A stretch of 64,000 nucleotides of DNA from Solibacteraceae bacterium (GTDB lineage Bacteria > Acidobacteriota > Terriglobia > Bryobacterales > Bryobacteraceae). Positions 33,765-42,566 of this stretch are shown one piece after another; position 1 is the first letter of the stretch, and every line of letters starts with the position of its first letter. The notes beneath the pieces were generated by a model. It had not been told where the DNA came from. It saw only the letters and a program-made list of their open reading frames with translations, and ran no database searches. Both the position numbers and the translations under genes were made by a program. The DNA lies in contig JAJPJX010000109.1 of assembly GCA_021324015.1 (NCBI GenBank), positions 1 through 64,000 on the forward strand, read 5' to 3'.

Positions 33765-35426
33765 TCACTCCTCCAACCACGTGCGTAGCGACTTAGCCGC
33801 TAGTTCGGGCTCCTTGTGAATCGTTTCGATAAGGTTTTGTTTCAAGGCTTCCGCCCGGCTGGTCTGCACTCTTGGCAAAACCGCGCTCCCGGAAATAGCG
33901 GCTCCCAATTGCTGCCGGCTCTTGGGCCCGGCGAGTGTTTCGGTGCGGCGCGAGGCGGTGGAAGAATCCGTGAGTTGCTCAACCGTTGTGGCTTCGCCGG
34001 CTGCCAGGGCGCCTCGCGTTTCCACGCCATGCCGCGGCGGGTGCCGGCGCCGCAACAGAAACGCTCCGCCGCCGAGCAACGCCAGGAGCGCGGCCCCGGC
34101 CATGCCGGACAAGATGAGAATGCGTGGGTTCCGGTTCCACCACGGAGCGGGAGAGGGCGGAACAGGGGTCTCCGGCCGATCGGCGTGCAGGGTCGACTCA
34201 AACGGCAGCGATTCGACAATCAACTGATCGCCGCGCGCGGGGTTGAGACCGGTCGCGCCAGCCACCACGTCGCGGATGACCTTCAACGTCTCCGGAGCAG
34301 GCGGGGCGAGTACGCGCCGCGCCGACCGGCCCTGCCCCTCCCAGTGCATTTCCTGATCCACGAGCACGGAAACCGACAAGCGCTTGATATTGCCTTGTGC
34401 CAGCCGGGTTTTCTTCACCAGCCGGCTGGGCTGATAGGTGACGTTTTCCGTGCGCCGCGTGAGCCCGGAAGCGCTAGCCAGGGGGCGGGAGGTCGGGCGG
34501 GGAAGGTTGGAGGCCGTCCCCGGCACGCCGGCGGAATTGCCTCCGGCGGCATTCTCTTCCGATTTCTGGGAGCTCAGAACCGCTTCCCGGGCCGGATCGT
34601 AGGTCTCCTCACTCTGCTCCGCGCTGTTCCAATCGCACTCGACCGCAGCGGCTACCCGAAACCGCTCCGCCCCCAGCAGCGGCGCCAGGGTAGCGTTGAT
34701 TTTGGAGACCAGGTCGCGCTCCATGCGGCGCTCGAGTTCCAGAAATTCGGCTGACGGCTGGCCGGGCTCGGAGGCCGCTTTCCGCTGGCTGCTGAGCAGG
34801 TTGCCATGCATATCGAGGACCGCGACAGCCTCCGGGGCCAGTCCTTCCACCGCGCTCGCGACCAGGTGGGAGATCGCCAGGACATTTTGCGGCTGAAGGC
34901 GGGCTCCGGGGCGCAGGCGCAGCATGACGCTGGCCTTGGCAGGCTGCGCGGACTCCAGGAACACGGATTCCTTGGCGAAGGTGAGGTGTACACGCGCCTG
35001 TTCCACCTCCGCCAGAGCCATCATGGAACGCTCCAGCTCGCCTTCGAGGGCCCGTTGATAGTTGATGTGCTCCACAAACTCGGTAGCGCCGAAGTTGGTC
35101 TTGTCGAACAGCTCAAATCCCATGCGGCCGCTCTTCGGGAGGCCTGCCGCCGCCAGTTCCAGACGGGCTTCGGCCACCTTGGCGGAGGGCACCAGGACCG
35201 TGCCCCCGCCATCTCCCAGACGGTAGGCCACACCGCTCTCCTTCAACTTCTGTACGACCGCGCCGGCATCCTCGGGCGCCATGGAGGTGTAGAGCGGCTT
35301 GAAATCACCGGCGCGCCTCCAGTCCGTCAGCGTCCAGATGGCCCCCGCGCACACGACAACCGCCGCCAGGATGGCCAGGCGTTGCCGGGGCGACAGGCTT
35401 TGAAACAGCTTTTTGAGTTGGTCCAT
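33765..35426 (-). CDS. fliF: Flagellar MS-ring protein FliF
   Basis: 553 residues from the ATG at 35426. Transmembrane helices near 15-33 (LAILAAVVVCAGAIWTL) and near 430-450 (ILILSGMAGAALLALLGGGAFLL) flank the periplasmic ring-building motifs (YTSMAPEDAGAVVQKLKESGVAYRL, then ARVHLTFAKESVFLESAQPAKASVMLRL). The C-terminal cytoplasmic end (ETIHKEPELAAKSLRTWLEE) binds FliG. It forms the inner-membrane platform of the basal body. Sits in order fliE-fliF-fliG as in many bacteria. Confidence 0.95.
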   Translation of the reverse strand: MDQLKKLFQSLSPRQRLAILAAVVVCAGAIWTLTDWRRAGDFKPLYTSMAPEDAGAVVQKLKESGVAYRLGDGGGTVLVPSAKVAEARLELAAAGLPKSGRMGFELFDKTNFGATEFVEHINYQRALEGELERSMMALAEVEQARVHLTFAKESVFLESAQPAKASVMLRLRPGARLQPQNVLAISHLVASAVEGLAPEAVAVLDMHGNLLSSQRKAASEPGQPSAEFLELERRMERDLVSKINATLAPLLGAERFRVAAAVECDWNSAEQSEETYDPAREAVLSSQKSEENAAGGNSAGVPGTASNLPRPTSRPLASASGLTRRTENVTYQPSRLVKKTRLAQGNIKRLSVSVLVDQEMHWEGQGRSARRVLAPPAPETLKVIRDVVAGATGLNPARGDQLIVESLPFESTLHADRPETPVPPSPAPWWNRNPRILILSGMAGAALLALLGGGAFLLRRRHPPRHGVETRGALAAGEATTVEQLTDSSTASRRTETLAGPKSRQQLGAAISGSAVLPRVQTSRAEALKQNLIETIHKEPELAAKSLRTWLEE

Positions 35427-35446
35427 GGGCAATCAGCGACGCCCGG

Positions 35447-35743
35447 TCACATGGGCATGCGCATGATCTCCTGATACGCCTGTACCACCTTGTTGCGTAC
35501 TTGCAGGCCGAGTTCCAGGGCTAGTTCAGCGCGCTGCGTGGCCAGAGCCGCCGTGTGCAACTCCTCGGTCTCGCCGGACAGAAAGCTCTCGACCGCTCTG
35601 GCGGCATCCGTGCGCAGGTTTTCTACCCCTTGGATGGCGCCTTCGAGGATGCTCTGAAATTCGCCGGGTTTGCCTTGTGAGACAGCCGGACTCGAAGCCG
35701 CCGTGAGCGGCAGGCTGCTGAGGGCAGGGATAGACAGCGACAT
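35447..35743 (-). CDS. fliE: Flagellar hook-basal body protein FliE
   Basis: 98 residues, normal size. C-terminal region LHTAALATQRAELALELGLQVRNKVVQAYQEIMRMPM is the conserved FliE part ending in the typical EIMRMPM. It connects the MS ring to the rod and is the first exported rod component. Located between flgC and fliF. Confidence 0.92.
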   Translation of the reverse strand: MSLSIPALSSLPLTAASSPAVSQGKPGEFQSILEGAIQGVENLRTDAARAVESFLSGETEELHTAALATQRAELALELGLQVRNKVVQAYQEIMRMPM

Positions 35744-35757
35744 AGCTTCTCTCGCAT

Positions 35758-36195
35758 TCAGCGCAGCAGATCAATGGAGCGCTGGATCATGTCCTTGACG
35801 GCCGAAATGGCAGCCACGTTGGCCTCGTAGCCGCGCGAGGCGGCCATCAGGTCTACCATGTCCTCGGCGGGGTTGACCCGCGGGAAAGCGACATAACCGC
35901 TCGCGTCCGCGTCCGGATGGCCGGGCAGATAGCGCTGTTCCGGAGGCCGCCCGTCCACGACGATCTCCGCCACCTGGACGCCGGTAGCTTCCGGCTGCGT
36001 CTGGGCCTCGAGCAGAGAAGCGAACGATCCGGCCACTGGCTGGCTTTCGAAAACCGCGTCCTTGCGGCGGTACGGCCCACCTTCGGGAGTGCGTGTGGTT
36101 TCCGCGTTGGCCAGATTCTCGACCAACAGTTCAGCCCGCGTACGCTGGGCAGCCATCCCAGAGGCGCTTACCGCTAATGCAGTAAACAGGCTCAT
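35758..36195 (-). CDS. flgC: Flagellar basal-body rod protein FlgC
   Basis: 145 residues. N-terminal ALAVSASGMAAQRTRAELLVENLANAETT and C-terminal NPAEDMVDLMAASRGYEANVAAISAVKDMIQRSIDLLR are the rod-protein signatures (the ANVAAI-type C-terminal helix). Component of the proximal rod. Overlaps flgB by 4 bp (ATGA). Confidence 0.95.
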   Translation of the reverse strand: MSLFTALAVSASGMAAQRTRAELLVENLANAETTRTPEGGPYRRKDAVFESQPVAGSFASLLEAQTQPEATGVQVAEIVVDGRPPEQRYLPGHPDADASGYVAFPRVNPAEDMVDLMAASRGYEANVAAISAVKDMIQRSIDLLR

Positions 36196-36530
36196 CCGTT
36201 TTTCCCTTCCTCAATCGCACTCCGGACCATGCGAATCTGCGATCGGAGCAAGTTGGAGGCCGCGCTGAAGCGCATGGCGTTTTCCGCCAACTGGCGCGAC
36301 TCGCGGTCCAAGCTGACATTATTGCCGTCGTTTCGCGTGGTGAGGCCGGGAACCTCGACGGGGCGCGGCGGAACCCCTTCGAGCGCCCGGCGAAATTCGC
36401 TGGCAAAGTCCAGATCTACGGTCTTATATCCCGGTGTATCCGCATTCGCGATATTGGCTGTGGTGAGCCTCTGCCGGAGGCTGAGCAGATCCATGTAACA
36501 CTCTAAGGCGCCCGCGATTCGATCCAGCAT
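36192..36530 (-). CDS. flgB: Flagellar basal-body rod protein FlgB
   Basis: 112 residues from the ATG at 36530 with GGAAGGGTGG just upstream; the longer frame adds 26 residues with no family similarity. MLDRIAGALECYMDLLSLRQRLTTANIANADTPGYKTVDLDF is a textbook FlgB N-terminus. C-terminal SNLLRSQIRMVRSAIEE. Proximal rod component. First gene of the flgB-fliJ block; about 146 bp lie upstream to the fliT-like gene, with no sigma-28-like octamer seen there. Confidence 0.92.
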   Translation of the reverse strand: MLDRIAGALECYMDLLSLRQRLTTANIANADTPGYKTVDLDFASEFRRALEGVPPRPVEVPGLTTRNDGNNVSLDRESRQLAENAMRFSAASNLLRSQIRMVRSAIEEGKNG

Positions 36531-36676
36531 CAGCCACCCTTCCTGCAACGCGGTATCCAGATCTAAATGCCTGAAAGAACGTCCTGCTGGCAGGAAAGGA
36601 GCCGTCAAATTCTTGCCGCATGACGGGATCTTGGCTCTTGCGAAGCAGACCGGCGCGGAACCTTCCAGTCAGTCGG

Positions 36677-37018
36677 TCAGCCGGTGCAGTCGATCGAGTT
36701 CGGAGGTTGACGGTCGCCGCCGACCTGCTGGAGCCAGCGGACTTCCCGTTTGCGTTCGCTCCACTCGGCTCGCAAGGACGCCCGATGAATGGCCAGACGC
36801 AGGCAAGCAGCCCCGCCTTTGGCACAGGCGCTCTCCAGCCTTGCGCACAAGCCTGGCGGCAGAGCCCCCCGGCCGAGTTCCGCTTGCAACACGGCGATGA
36901 CGCGAGCGCGCGTATCCAGGGCGTCCTGTATAGCCGGGGTATCCCCGAGGTCGACCGCCAACAGACGGGCGGTCGCCCGTTCCAGATCCGCGATGAGGTT
37001 CTCCCAGTCCGTGGCCAC
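36677..37018 (-). CDS. Small helical FliT/FlgN-like chaperone, probable
   Basis: 113 residues of mostly charged amphipathic helices (WENLIADLERATARLLAVDLGDTPAIQDALDTRARVIAVLQAEL, then LRAEWSERKREVRWLQQV). Placed 3 bp after fliD, as fliT usually is in other bacteria. No sequence motif proves the family; FliT binds FliD as chaperone and often has low similarity. It could equally be an FlgN-type chaperone for other late substrates. Confidence 0.55.
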   Translation of the reverse strand: MATDWENLIADLERATARLLAVDLGDTPAIQDALDTRARVIAVLQAELGRGALPPGLCARLESACAKGGAACLRLAIHRASLRAEWSERKREVRWLQQVGGDRQPPNSIDCTG

Positions 37019-37021
37019 GGC

Positions 37022-38407
37022 TCACTGCTGCGTGTTCTGCTGCTGCTGCCCGTAAAGAGTGTAGTTCAGCGACTGAATGCTGGCTTGCAGCATGGTCTGC
37101 TGGGACTCCAACTGCGCCAACTGAGCGTCGGCTGCCTGGAGCTTGGAGGACAGCGACGCTTGCATGTTGTTGATCCGTTCGGTCAGGACATTGACCTGGC
37201 TGGTGATCTGCTGGTCGGTGGTGTCGTATTCGTCCTGCTGCAGTTTGATCTCACCGGACACCGGGTCGGTGATCTGGTTAAAACTGCTCGCCAGGGCGCT
37301 TAAGCCGTTCCCCGGTGTGCCCAGAAATGAGATCGCAGCCGACAAGTCGCTGTCCGAGAGGGCATTCAGCTTGTCGGCGTTAAACGACATCTGGCCCGAG
37401 TCGCTGAGTTCGATGCCCAGGTCGGCGAAACTCTGTATGTCGCCAGATCCGCTCCCATGATACTGCGTCAGCTGCCGTAGACTGTTCTGCACGTCGCGAA
37501 CCAGCGAACTACCGCTCAACAGTCCGGCGTTGGGACCGATCTGCGCGTTCACTTTGCCGGCGACGTTGTTGTATTGAGTGACCAGATCCTGGAGCGCCGC
37601 GGCGATCTTGCTTCGGTCGGGAGACATCGACAGAGTTACGGTCTGGTCCGAAGAAGTAGTACCAAGAATCTCAAACGACAGCCCGGGCACCACGCTTTGA
37701 ATCAGGTTGCTGGGCTGATCGACGGCGACTCCGTTCAGCAGGAAGGCAGCGTCAGACCCCTGGTTCTGGCTGGTGAGCAGTTCCTTGGGAGAGCCGTTGG
37801 GATCATCCACGAGGCGCAGGGTGGTTGCCCCGGTCTGGTCGGCGGTGACGGAAAGGTAATACGGCTGGTCGCCCGTGCCGGTGGCCAGGATGGAGGCGGT
37901 GACGCCCGCTCCAAGCTGATTGATAGCATCCCGCAGCCCTGCCAGAGTGTTGTTGTTGGAGCCCAGAGCGATCTCGTACTTCTGGGTGCCGGCGATGAGT
38001 TCCAACGTGCCCGTGCTCGAAACCGCCGTCGCATCGGGGCTGGTGTAGCCGGAGAGCGAGCATTCGGCGGCCGCTTTGGCTATCGACGTGATGTCGCTGA
38101 TGTCGTAGTTGCTGCCCGTCGCGGTCGTCGTGCTGATCACGGAGACTTTACTCGGGTCCGAACTGACAGCCGACAGCGCCCCGTTCGCCCCCAGGTTGGC
38201 CAGCGCCGTCACGCTGTCTGTGAGACTGCGAAACGCGACGCCAAGATCGGTCGTCAGCTGTTTCTTCTGGAGAATATCCGCCTGTTGGTTCTGCAGGCTC
38301 TGTACCGGCAGGCTGGCAATCGAAACTGCGCGGCTTAGAATGGTCTGGAAGTCGTTGGAGAACTGGCTGACGCCGGTGAAGGTCAGTGGCGTGAGGCTCG
38401 TGCCCAT
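37022..38407 (-). CDS. fliD: Flagellar cap protein FliD (HAP2)
   Basis: 461 residues from the ATG at 38407 preceded by GAGAGG. N-terminal FTGVSQFSNDFQTILSRAVSIASLPVQSLQNQQADILQKKQ and C-terminal INNMQASLSSKLQAADAQLAQLESQQTMLQASIQSLNYTLYGQQQQ are the characteristic coiled ends. Forms the pentameric cap over which flagellin polymerises. A GCCGATGA octamer 21 bp before the ATG may be part of a sigma-28 promoter. The fliT-like gene follows. Confidence 0.92.
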   Translation of the reverse strand: MGTSLTPLTFTGVSQFSNDFQTILSRAVSIASLPVQSLQNQQADILQKKQLTTDLGVAFRSLTDSVTALANLGANGALSAVSSDPSKVSVISTTTATGSNYDISDITSIAKAAAECSLSGYTSPDATAVSSTGTLELIAGTQKYEIALGSNNNTLAGLRDAINQLGAGVTASILATGTGDQPYYLSVTADQTGATTLRLVDDPNGSPKELLTSQNQGSDAAFLLNGVAVDQPSNLIQSVVPGLSFEILGTTSSDQTVTLSMSPDRSKIAAALQDLVTQYNNVAGKVNAQIGPNAGLLSGSSLVRDVQNSLRQLTQYHGSGSGDIQSFADLGIELSDSGQMSFNADKLNALSDSDLSAAISFLGTPGNGLSALASSFNQITDPVSGEIKLQQDEYDTTDQQITSQVNVLTERINNMQASLSSKLQAADAQLAQLESQQTMLQASIQSLNYTLYGQQQQNTQQ

Positions 38408-38428
38408 ACGATTCAATCCTCTCTGTTC

Positions 38429-38455
38429 TCATCGGCCGGTTGCCGAGTTCCTCTC
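38429..38455 (-). promoter_or_regulatory. Possible sigma-28 promoter of fliD
   Basis: On the minus strand GCCGATGA (38436-38429) matches the FliA -10 octamer GCCGATAA at 7 of 8 positions and lies 21 bp before the fliD ATG. The -35 position 15 bp upstream reads GAGA rather than TAAA, so the site is weak on that side. Supported by recurrence of the same octamer before flgM, cheY and others. Confidence 0.45.
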
Positions 38456-38546
38456 GTGCAAGCACTCTGCCGCTGCTGAGGTGCTGCAGGCAAACAGGTT
38501 AGCGCCGGACAACCCCACCGGCACGCCGTCAAAAAATCGACGGTGG

Positions 38547-39383
38547 TCACCTTCCGGCCGCACCCTTAGCCCTGGCAGACGCAGACCGGCCCACCGGGTC
38601 ACTGGCTGGCTCACTGCTTGTAAGAGGCTCGGCGGCCACGGCCTGCTGGTTCAAAATCACCAGGTCCACCCGGCGGTTGCGGGCGCGGCCGGCGGCCGAA
38701 TCGTTGGAATCCAGCGGCGCGGTATCGGCATATCCAGCAATCGCCAGGCGGCTTTCCGGGATCTGGAACCGGCGCGTCAGTACCTCCAGCATGGCGATGC
38801 TGCGCGCCGCCGAGAGCTGCCAATTGCTGCGAAAGCGCGCTGTGTGGATCGGGACTGAGTCCGTGTGGCCTTCCAGCCGGACGGGGTTGGGCAGCGACCG
38901 CAGGGTGACGGCGATTTTTTCGATCGTGGGGAACGTGGACGAGTCGATGTTGTCTTCCCCGGAAGGGAAAAACGCGGCTTCTCGCAGGCTGATGACCAGC
39001 CCGCGGGACTCCAGCCGAACTTGCAGCTTGCCGGCCTGGATTTCCTTTTCCAGTTCCCGGCTCAGGTAGTGCAAAGAGGGGAGCAATTCGACTGTTCCGG
39101 GATCGGCCCGCTGGCTCTTGGGTGGAGTAGCCGGTGGGCTCCCGGCGGCTCGGCTGGTTCCCGGATCGGCTCCACCCAGGACTCCCTGCATCGCGGTCAG
39201 GACACCTCCCGTGTCCAGCGCCTGGCGCACGGATTCGGACACCCGCTGCGTCTTCGCCTTGTCGGTCTGCGCGCTGGCAAACATCACCACGAAGAAGGCG
39301 AACAGCAACGTGATGAAGTCCGCATAAGATACCAGCCAGCGTTCATGATTTTCGTGCGCGGCGTGGCGCTTGCGGCCGGGCAT
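38547..39383 (-). CDS. motB: Flagellar stator protein MotB
   Basis: 278 residues. The single N-terminal TM helix contains the proton-binding aspartate (Asp22 in SYADFITLLFAFFVVMFA) preceded by the basic start. C-terminal OmpA-like peptidoglycan-binding domain includes RLEGHTDSVPIHTARFRSNWQLSAARS. With MotA it forms the ion-driven stator; the Asp is present, so it should be functional. Proton versus sodium use cannot be decided from sequence alone. Two bp downstream of motA. Confidence 0.95.
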   Translation of the reverse strand: MPGRKRHAAHENHERWLVSYADFITLLFAFFVVMFASAQTDKAKTQRVSESVRQALDTGGVLTAMQGVLGGADPGTSRAAGSPPATPPKSQRADPGTVELLPSLHYLSRELEKEIQAGKLQVRLESRGLVISLREAAFFPSGEDNIDSSTFPTIEKIAVTLRSLPNPVRLEGHTDSVPIHTARFRSNWQLSAARSIAMLEVLTRRFQIPESRLAIAGYADTAPLDSNDSAAGRARNRRVDLVILNQQAVAAEPLTSSEPASDPVGRSASARAKGAAGR

Positions 39384-39385
39384 GG

Positions 39386-40219
39386 TTATCCTGCGGCGCG
39401 CGCTTCGACGGGCTTCGGGGTGCGCGCCGACTTGTGGTCTCCGGCAGCGGGGGCCGGACCGTAGCCCTCCAGCTTGAGGCGAATCAGCTTCGGATTCAGC
39501 CCCTCCACGATACCCACCACGCCTTCGAGCGAAAGTTCCCGCATCTGAACTTCCTGATGCAGCCGGGCTCTTAGCTTGTTGGCGGCCGGCAGGAAGAACA
39601 GGTTGGCGGAGCCCACCCCGTAGACCGTAGCCACAAACGCCACCGCGATACCGCGGCCTACTTCCTCGATATTCGAGAGGTTCTTCATTACCTGCATCAG
39701 CCCCAGGACCGCGCCAATGATCCCGATGGTCGGGGCATAGCCCCCGGCCGATTCGAAAACCTTCGCTTCAGCCTCGCCGCGCTGCTCGATCAGGCCGATC
39801 TCCAGTTCCATCATGCGGCGGAGCTGTTGCAGGTCGGTGCCGTCCACCGCCAGGTTGAGAGCCTTGCGCAGGAAGGGATCCCCAATCGCTTCCGCGTCCT
39901 GTTCCAGGGAAACAATACCCTCCCGGCGCGCCTTGGTCGCGAACGCCAGGATGTTCTCGATGGCGCCCTCCGGATCCATGGCTTTCTCCAGGAAGACCTG
40001 CGGCAGGCGGCCGATGGCGCGCTTCAGGGTTTTCGGAGGGGTCGTCACCATCACGGCGCCGATAGTGCCCCCGAGCACAATCATGGCAGCGGTCACCTGT
40101 TGGACATCCTGAATCCGGCCACCCTCCAGGATCAGGCCGCCCAAAATGCCCCCGACTGCCAGCACCAGCCCGGCCACGCTTGCCAAGTCAGGTCGGCTGC
40201 CAATGCCTCTCGCGCTCAT
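39386..40219 (-). CDS. motA: Flagellar stator protein MotA
   Basis: 277 residues from the ATG at 40219; upstream extension is shadow sequence. Transmembrane helices near 13-33 (LASVAGLVLAVGGILGGLIL), 36-55, then two in the middle (APTIGIIGAVLGLMQVMKNL and IAVAFVATVYGVGSANLFFLPAANKLR). The cytoplasmic loop between helices 2 and 3 contains charged residues that contact FliG. It is PomA/MotA-like overall. Transcribed before motB and after flbD. Confidence 0.93.
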   Translation of the reverse strand: MSARGIGSRPDLASVAGLVLAVGGILGGLILEGGRIQDVQQVTAAMIVLGGTIGAVMVTTPPKTLKRAIGRLPQVFLEKAMDPEGAIENILAFATKARREGIVSLEQDAEAIGDPFLRKALNLAVDGTDLQQLRRMMELEIGLIEQRGEAEAKVFESAGGYAPTIGIIGAVLGLMQVMKNLSNIEEVGRGIAVAFVATVYGVGSANLFFLPAANKLRARLHQEVQMRELSLEGVVGIVEGLNPKLIRLKLEGYGPAPAAGDHKSARTPKPVEARAAG

Positions 40220-40235
40220 GGTCGGCCGCGGGCCC

Positions 40236-40496
40236 TTACGCTGAGGGACCCGTGCTCCTTTCGGCCGTCTGGGGAGCCTCTTGCACCTCCGCGTGGGCCA
40301 GCACCGCGCACAGGCCACGGAAGACCGCCCTCCGGAAGCTGATGATGCGGGCCACCACTTCATCGACCGATTCCCGCACCATGATTTTCTCGTCGCTCGT
40401 CAGGGTGATGACCGTGTCCGGGGTCGCCTCAATGTGCTGGATCAGGTCCGAGTTCAGCACCATCGGCAGATGGTTGAGCCGGGTCAGGTGGATCAT
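40236..40496 (-). CDS. flbD: FlbD family flagellar protein
   Basis: 86 residues. The small FlbD signature MIHLTRLNHLPMVLNSDLIQHIEATPDTVITLTSDEKIMVRESVDEVVARI is typical (ILTRLNG-type start, LNP/LNSDLI, DTVITL..). The short FlbD family is named from spirochaete and Bacillus flagellar operons and commonly precedes motA. It is distinct from the Caulobacter transcription activator of the same name. Biochemical role unclear. Followed 16 bp later by motA. Confidence 0.9.
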   Translation of the reverse strand: MIHLTRLNHLPMVLNSDLIQHIEATPDTVITLTSDEKIMVRESVDEVVARIISFRRAVFRGLCAVLAHAEVQEAPQTAERSTGPSA

Positions 40497-40545
40497 AATC
40501 CCCGAAGTACATATCGTCCAGAACCGGGGAACCGTTCGCTTAGGG

Positions 40546-40572
40546 GAAACAAACCGCGTACCCTGCCGATGA
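40546..40572 (+). promoter_or_regulatory. Sigma-28-like promoter before plus-strand gene
   Basis: Plus-strand GAAA (40546-40549), 15 bp, GCCGATGA (40565-40572): one mismatch from TAAA and one from GCCGATAA with consensus spacing. It ends 16 bp before the ATG at 40589 and the AGGAG Shine-Dalgarno lies in between, so the leader would be about 10 bases. Confidence 0.55.
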
Positions 40573-40588
40573 GACGGGTAGGAGCCAC

Positions 40589-40990
40589 ATGCCAGATCCG
40601 TCAGCCACTTCCGACGCCGCCCGTTGGGCCAGCTTCATTCTGATTGCCTGGAACACCGGGGACCTCCACCAATTGGAGAGCGCCCTCGAGCGGGCGGCCG
40701 ATTCCTGCGCCCGGCCCGCCAGCACTACCCTCGAAACCGAGCGTCGGGAGCTTCTGGCAGGGGTAGCCGACCGGCTGCGGGATGATCTTGGCCCGAAGTC
40801 CGGCCCTCTCACCGGAACCGAGGATTCCCAGCAAGTTTGCCTGAATCTTTTGCAGCACCTCGCGGTCCGCCGCCACCCAAACCCCAGCTTCCCCCGGCCT
40901 CAGACACCGGGCAGGCACCACCGGTGCGGCCGTCAGCCCTCCGGAGGCAGGCCCGGTTTGCTGCCTGCCTCGATGTGTTCCTCGATCTGA
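40589..40990 (+). CDS. Uncharacterised small protein in flagellar locus, opposite strand
   Basis: 133 residues, not recognised. It has a proper Shine-Dalgarno (AGGAG, about 5 bases before ATG), a sigma-28-like promoter just upstream and alternating high third-position GC over its first ~95 codons. Its first part is helical (ILIAWNTGDLHQLESALERAAD, ETERRELLAGVADRLRDDLG); the last ~35 residues are Pro/Arg/Gly-rich and may be fortuitous read-through since they overlap the fliM 3' end by 58 bp on the other strand. If real, it would be a late, FliA-controlled gene lying between flbD and fliM. Could instead be a non-coding spacer with chance frame. Confidence 0.5.
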   Translation: MPDPSATSDAARWASFILIAWNTGDLHQLESALERAADSCARPASTTLETERRELLAGVADRLRDDLGPKSGPLTGTEDSQQVCLNLLQHLAVRRHPNPSFPRPQTPGRHHRCGRQPSGGRPGLLPASMCSSI

Positions 40991-41916
40991 AACCCCAGCT
41001 TGTGGTTGTTCGCCACAATCCGGCCTTTGAACTTGGGCCGCCCGTTGACTGTCCCCTCCAATTGTCCGCCGGCGGCTGAGTCGAAGGAGACGACATCGCC
41101 TGGCTTCAGTTCGGTGAGTTGCTGCACCCCGACGGCCCCCTGGAGCCGGGCGTCGAAATGCAGCCTCGCCTGTCGCAGCAGGCGGAGTATCCGCGCTTGC
41201 GTGGCACCGCCCTGTTCCAGCTTGCGCGCGGTCCACTGCTGATCGAATTTCTGGCGCATCATCTTAATGGTGATGGAGGGGATCGCCAGATTCATGGTGC
41301 CAACGGTCTCGCCGATGTGCAGTTCGATGCCGATCGCCACCACTGCCTCGCTGGGCGTAATGATTTGCAGGAATTGCGGCTCGGTCTCGAGGGACTCAAT
41401 CTGAAATTCGATAGTGGCAATGGCCTTCCAGGTCTCAGCAAGCTCATGCACGATGATCCGAAACAAACGGTCCAGCAGGTTCTGCTCGATTTCGGTGACT
41501 TCGCGCTGGATGGCCGCCGGGGACTTGGCTTTTCCGCCAAGCAGCAGTTCCAGAATGGAAAAAACCAGGGGCGGATTCAGCTCCAGCACCGCATTCCCAT
41601 GGTACGGCCGTAGGCTGAGCGAGACCATGCAGGTGGGTGACGGAAGGGCTTCCAGGAATTCGGCGTAGGGTAACTGCTCGACGGTCACCAGATTCCCCGA
41701 AAGATACGAGCGCAGATAGGCCGAAAGGTTGGAGATCAGGTTGCGCACGAAAGTCTCGTGCAGGAAGTGGATGGTGCGTAGCTGCGACTTGGCGATCCGG
41801 TCGGCCCGCTTGAAATCGAAAGGGACTGCCCGGCTGCTCCCCCCTTTGGACCCGGTCTGCACCTGCAGGTTCTGAAAGACCGCGTCAATCTCCTGTTGCG
41901 ATAACTGGCGGTTCAA
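40933..41916 (-). CDS. fliM: Flagellar motor switch protein FliM
   Basis: 327 residues. The N-terminal CheY-binding motif LSQQEIDAVF matches LSQxEIDALL-type peptides. Middle CheC-like domain (NLLDRLFRIIVHELAETWKAI) and C-terminal SpoA domain with GRPKFKGRIVANNHKLGFQIEEHI. It receives phospho-CheY to switch motor rotation. Its C-terminus overlaps a plus-strand frame. Precedes no fliN directly: the two fliN genes lie 7 and 14 kb away in the locus. Confidence 0.95.
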   Translation of the reverse strand: MNRQLSQQEIDAVFQNLQVQTGSKGGSSRAVPFDFKRADRIAKSQLRTIHFLHETFVRNLISNLSAYLRSYLSGNLVTVEQLPYAEFLEALPSPTCMVSLSLRPYHGNAVLELNPPLVFSILELLLGGKAKSPAAIQREVTEIEQNLLDRLFRIIVHELAETWKAIATIEFQIESLETEPQFLQIITPSEAVVAIGIELHIGETVGTMNLAIPSITIKMMRQKFDQQWTARKLEQGGATQARILRLLRQARLHFDARLQGAVGVQQLTELKPGDVVSFDSAAGGQLEGTVNGRPKFKGRIVANNHKLGFQIEEHIEAGSKPGLPPEG

Positions 41917-42016
41917 TGCAACACTCCTTCCGTTCCACGCTGGCCCCGGCAGGGATCCGCCCGCGCCCTCGCTGCCGGATGGGAAAGGGGCACGCCCGCT
42001 GCCACAGCGGAGGGCG

Positions 42017-42562
42017 TTAACCTCGGCCCTCCGAAGCCGCGGTCTCCGGCTGGTCCAGGCACGGCGTGCCGCCTGCCTGGCGGGGATTCGGCGTCAAACA
42101 GACCTTTACGTCCAGGCGCTGTCCCGCCACCCGAAAGGGCACCACGGTCCATTCCTGCCCGGAGGTGCTATGTGCCCGGAACTGCGTACCGCAGATTACC
42201 GTTGGGATGGTTAGGCCCATCGGACCAAGACACTCTTCAATGCTGTTCTTGAATCCTCCCAAGACCATGTTTGTAAGCTCTCCAAACGCGTCCAGGACCT
42301 CTTCACCGACCGTGCGACACTCATTCATCAGCAGCCGCGAGGACAGGTCGCAAGCGGTCTCGGCGCTGCACGACAGACTCCCGGTCCCCACCCACCGGCC
42401 CGCCATCCCGATCAGGGAGACCACCCCGTCGACCTGGCTGGCATTATCCCGCTCTGTGAATGCTTCTCCAGGTTCCGGAGTCACTCCCAGCATGGTCGAA
42501 AAAACCTCCCGGGTGGCGCCGGAGAGGGCGCGGACAACCCGTCTCTGGTCCACCTCGCTCAA
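42017..42562 (-). CDS. cheX: CheX-like phospho-CheY phosphatase
   Basis: 181 residues from a TTG at 42562: a perfect AGGAGGTGA lies 6-7 bases upstream, overlapping the stop of cheY, whereas the track-style ATG start adds unrelated residues. The CheC/CheX phosphatase signature ExxN is present (ELTN, residues 95-98). It dephosphorylates CheY-P and terminates the signal. Encoded immediately after cheY, so the pair is stoichiometrically linked. Only one ExxN is seen, as in CheX. Confidence 0.85.
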   Translation of the reverse strand: MSEVDQRRVVRALSGATREVFSTMLGVTPEPGEAFTERDNASQVDGVVSLIGMAGRWVGTGSLSCSAETACDLSSRLLMNECRTVGEEVLDAFGELTNMVLGGFKNSIEECLGPMGLTIPTVICGTQFRAHSTSGQEWTVVPFRVAGQRLDVKVCLTPNPRQAGGTPCLDQPETAASEGRG

Positions 42563-42566
42563 GCGC

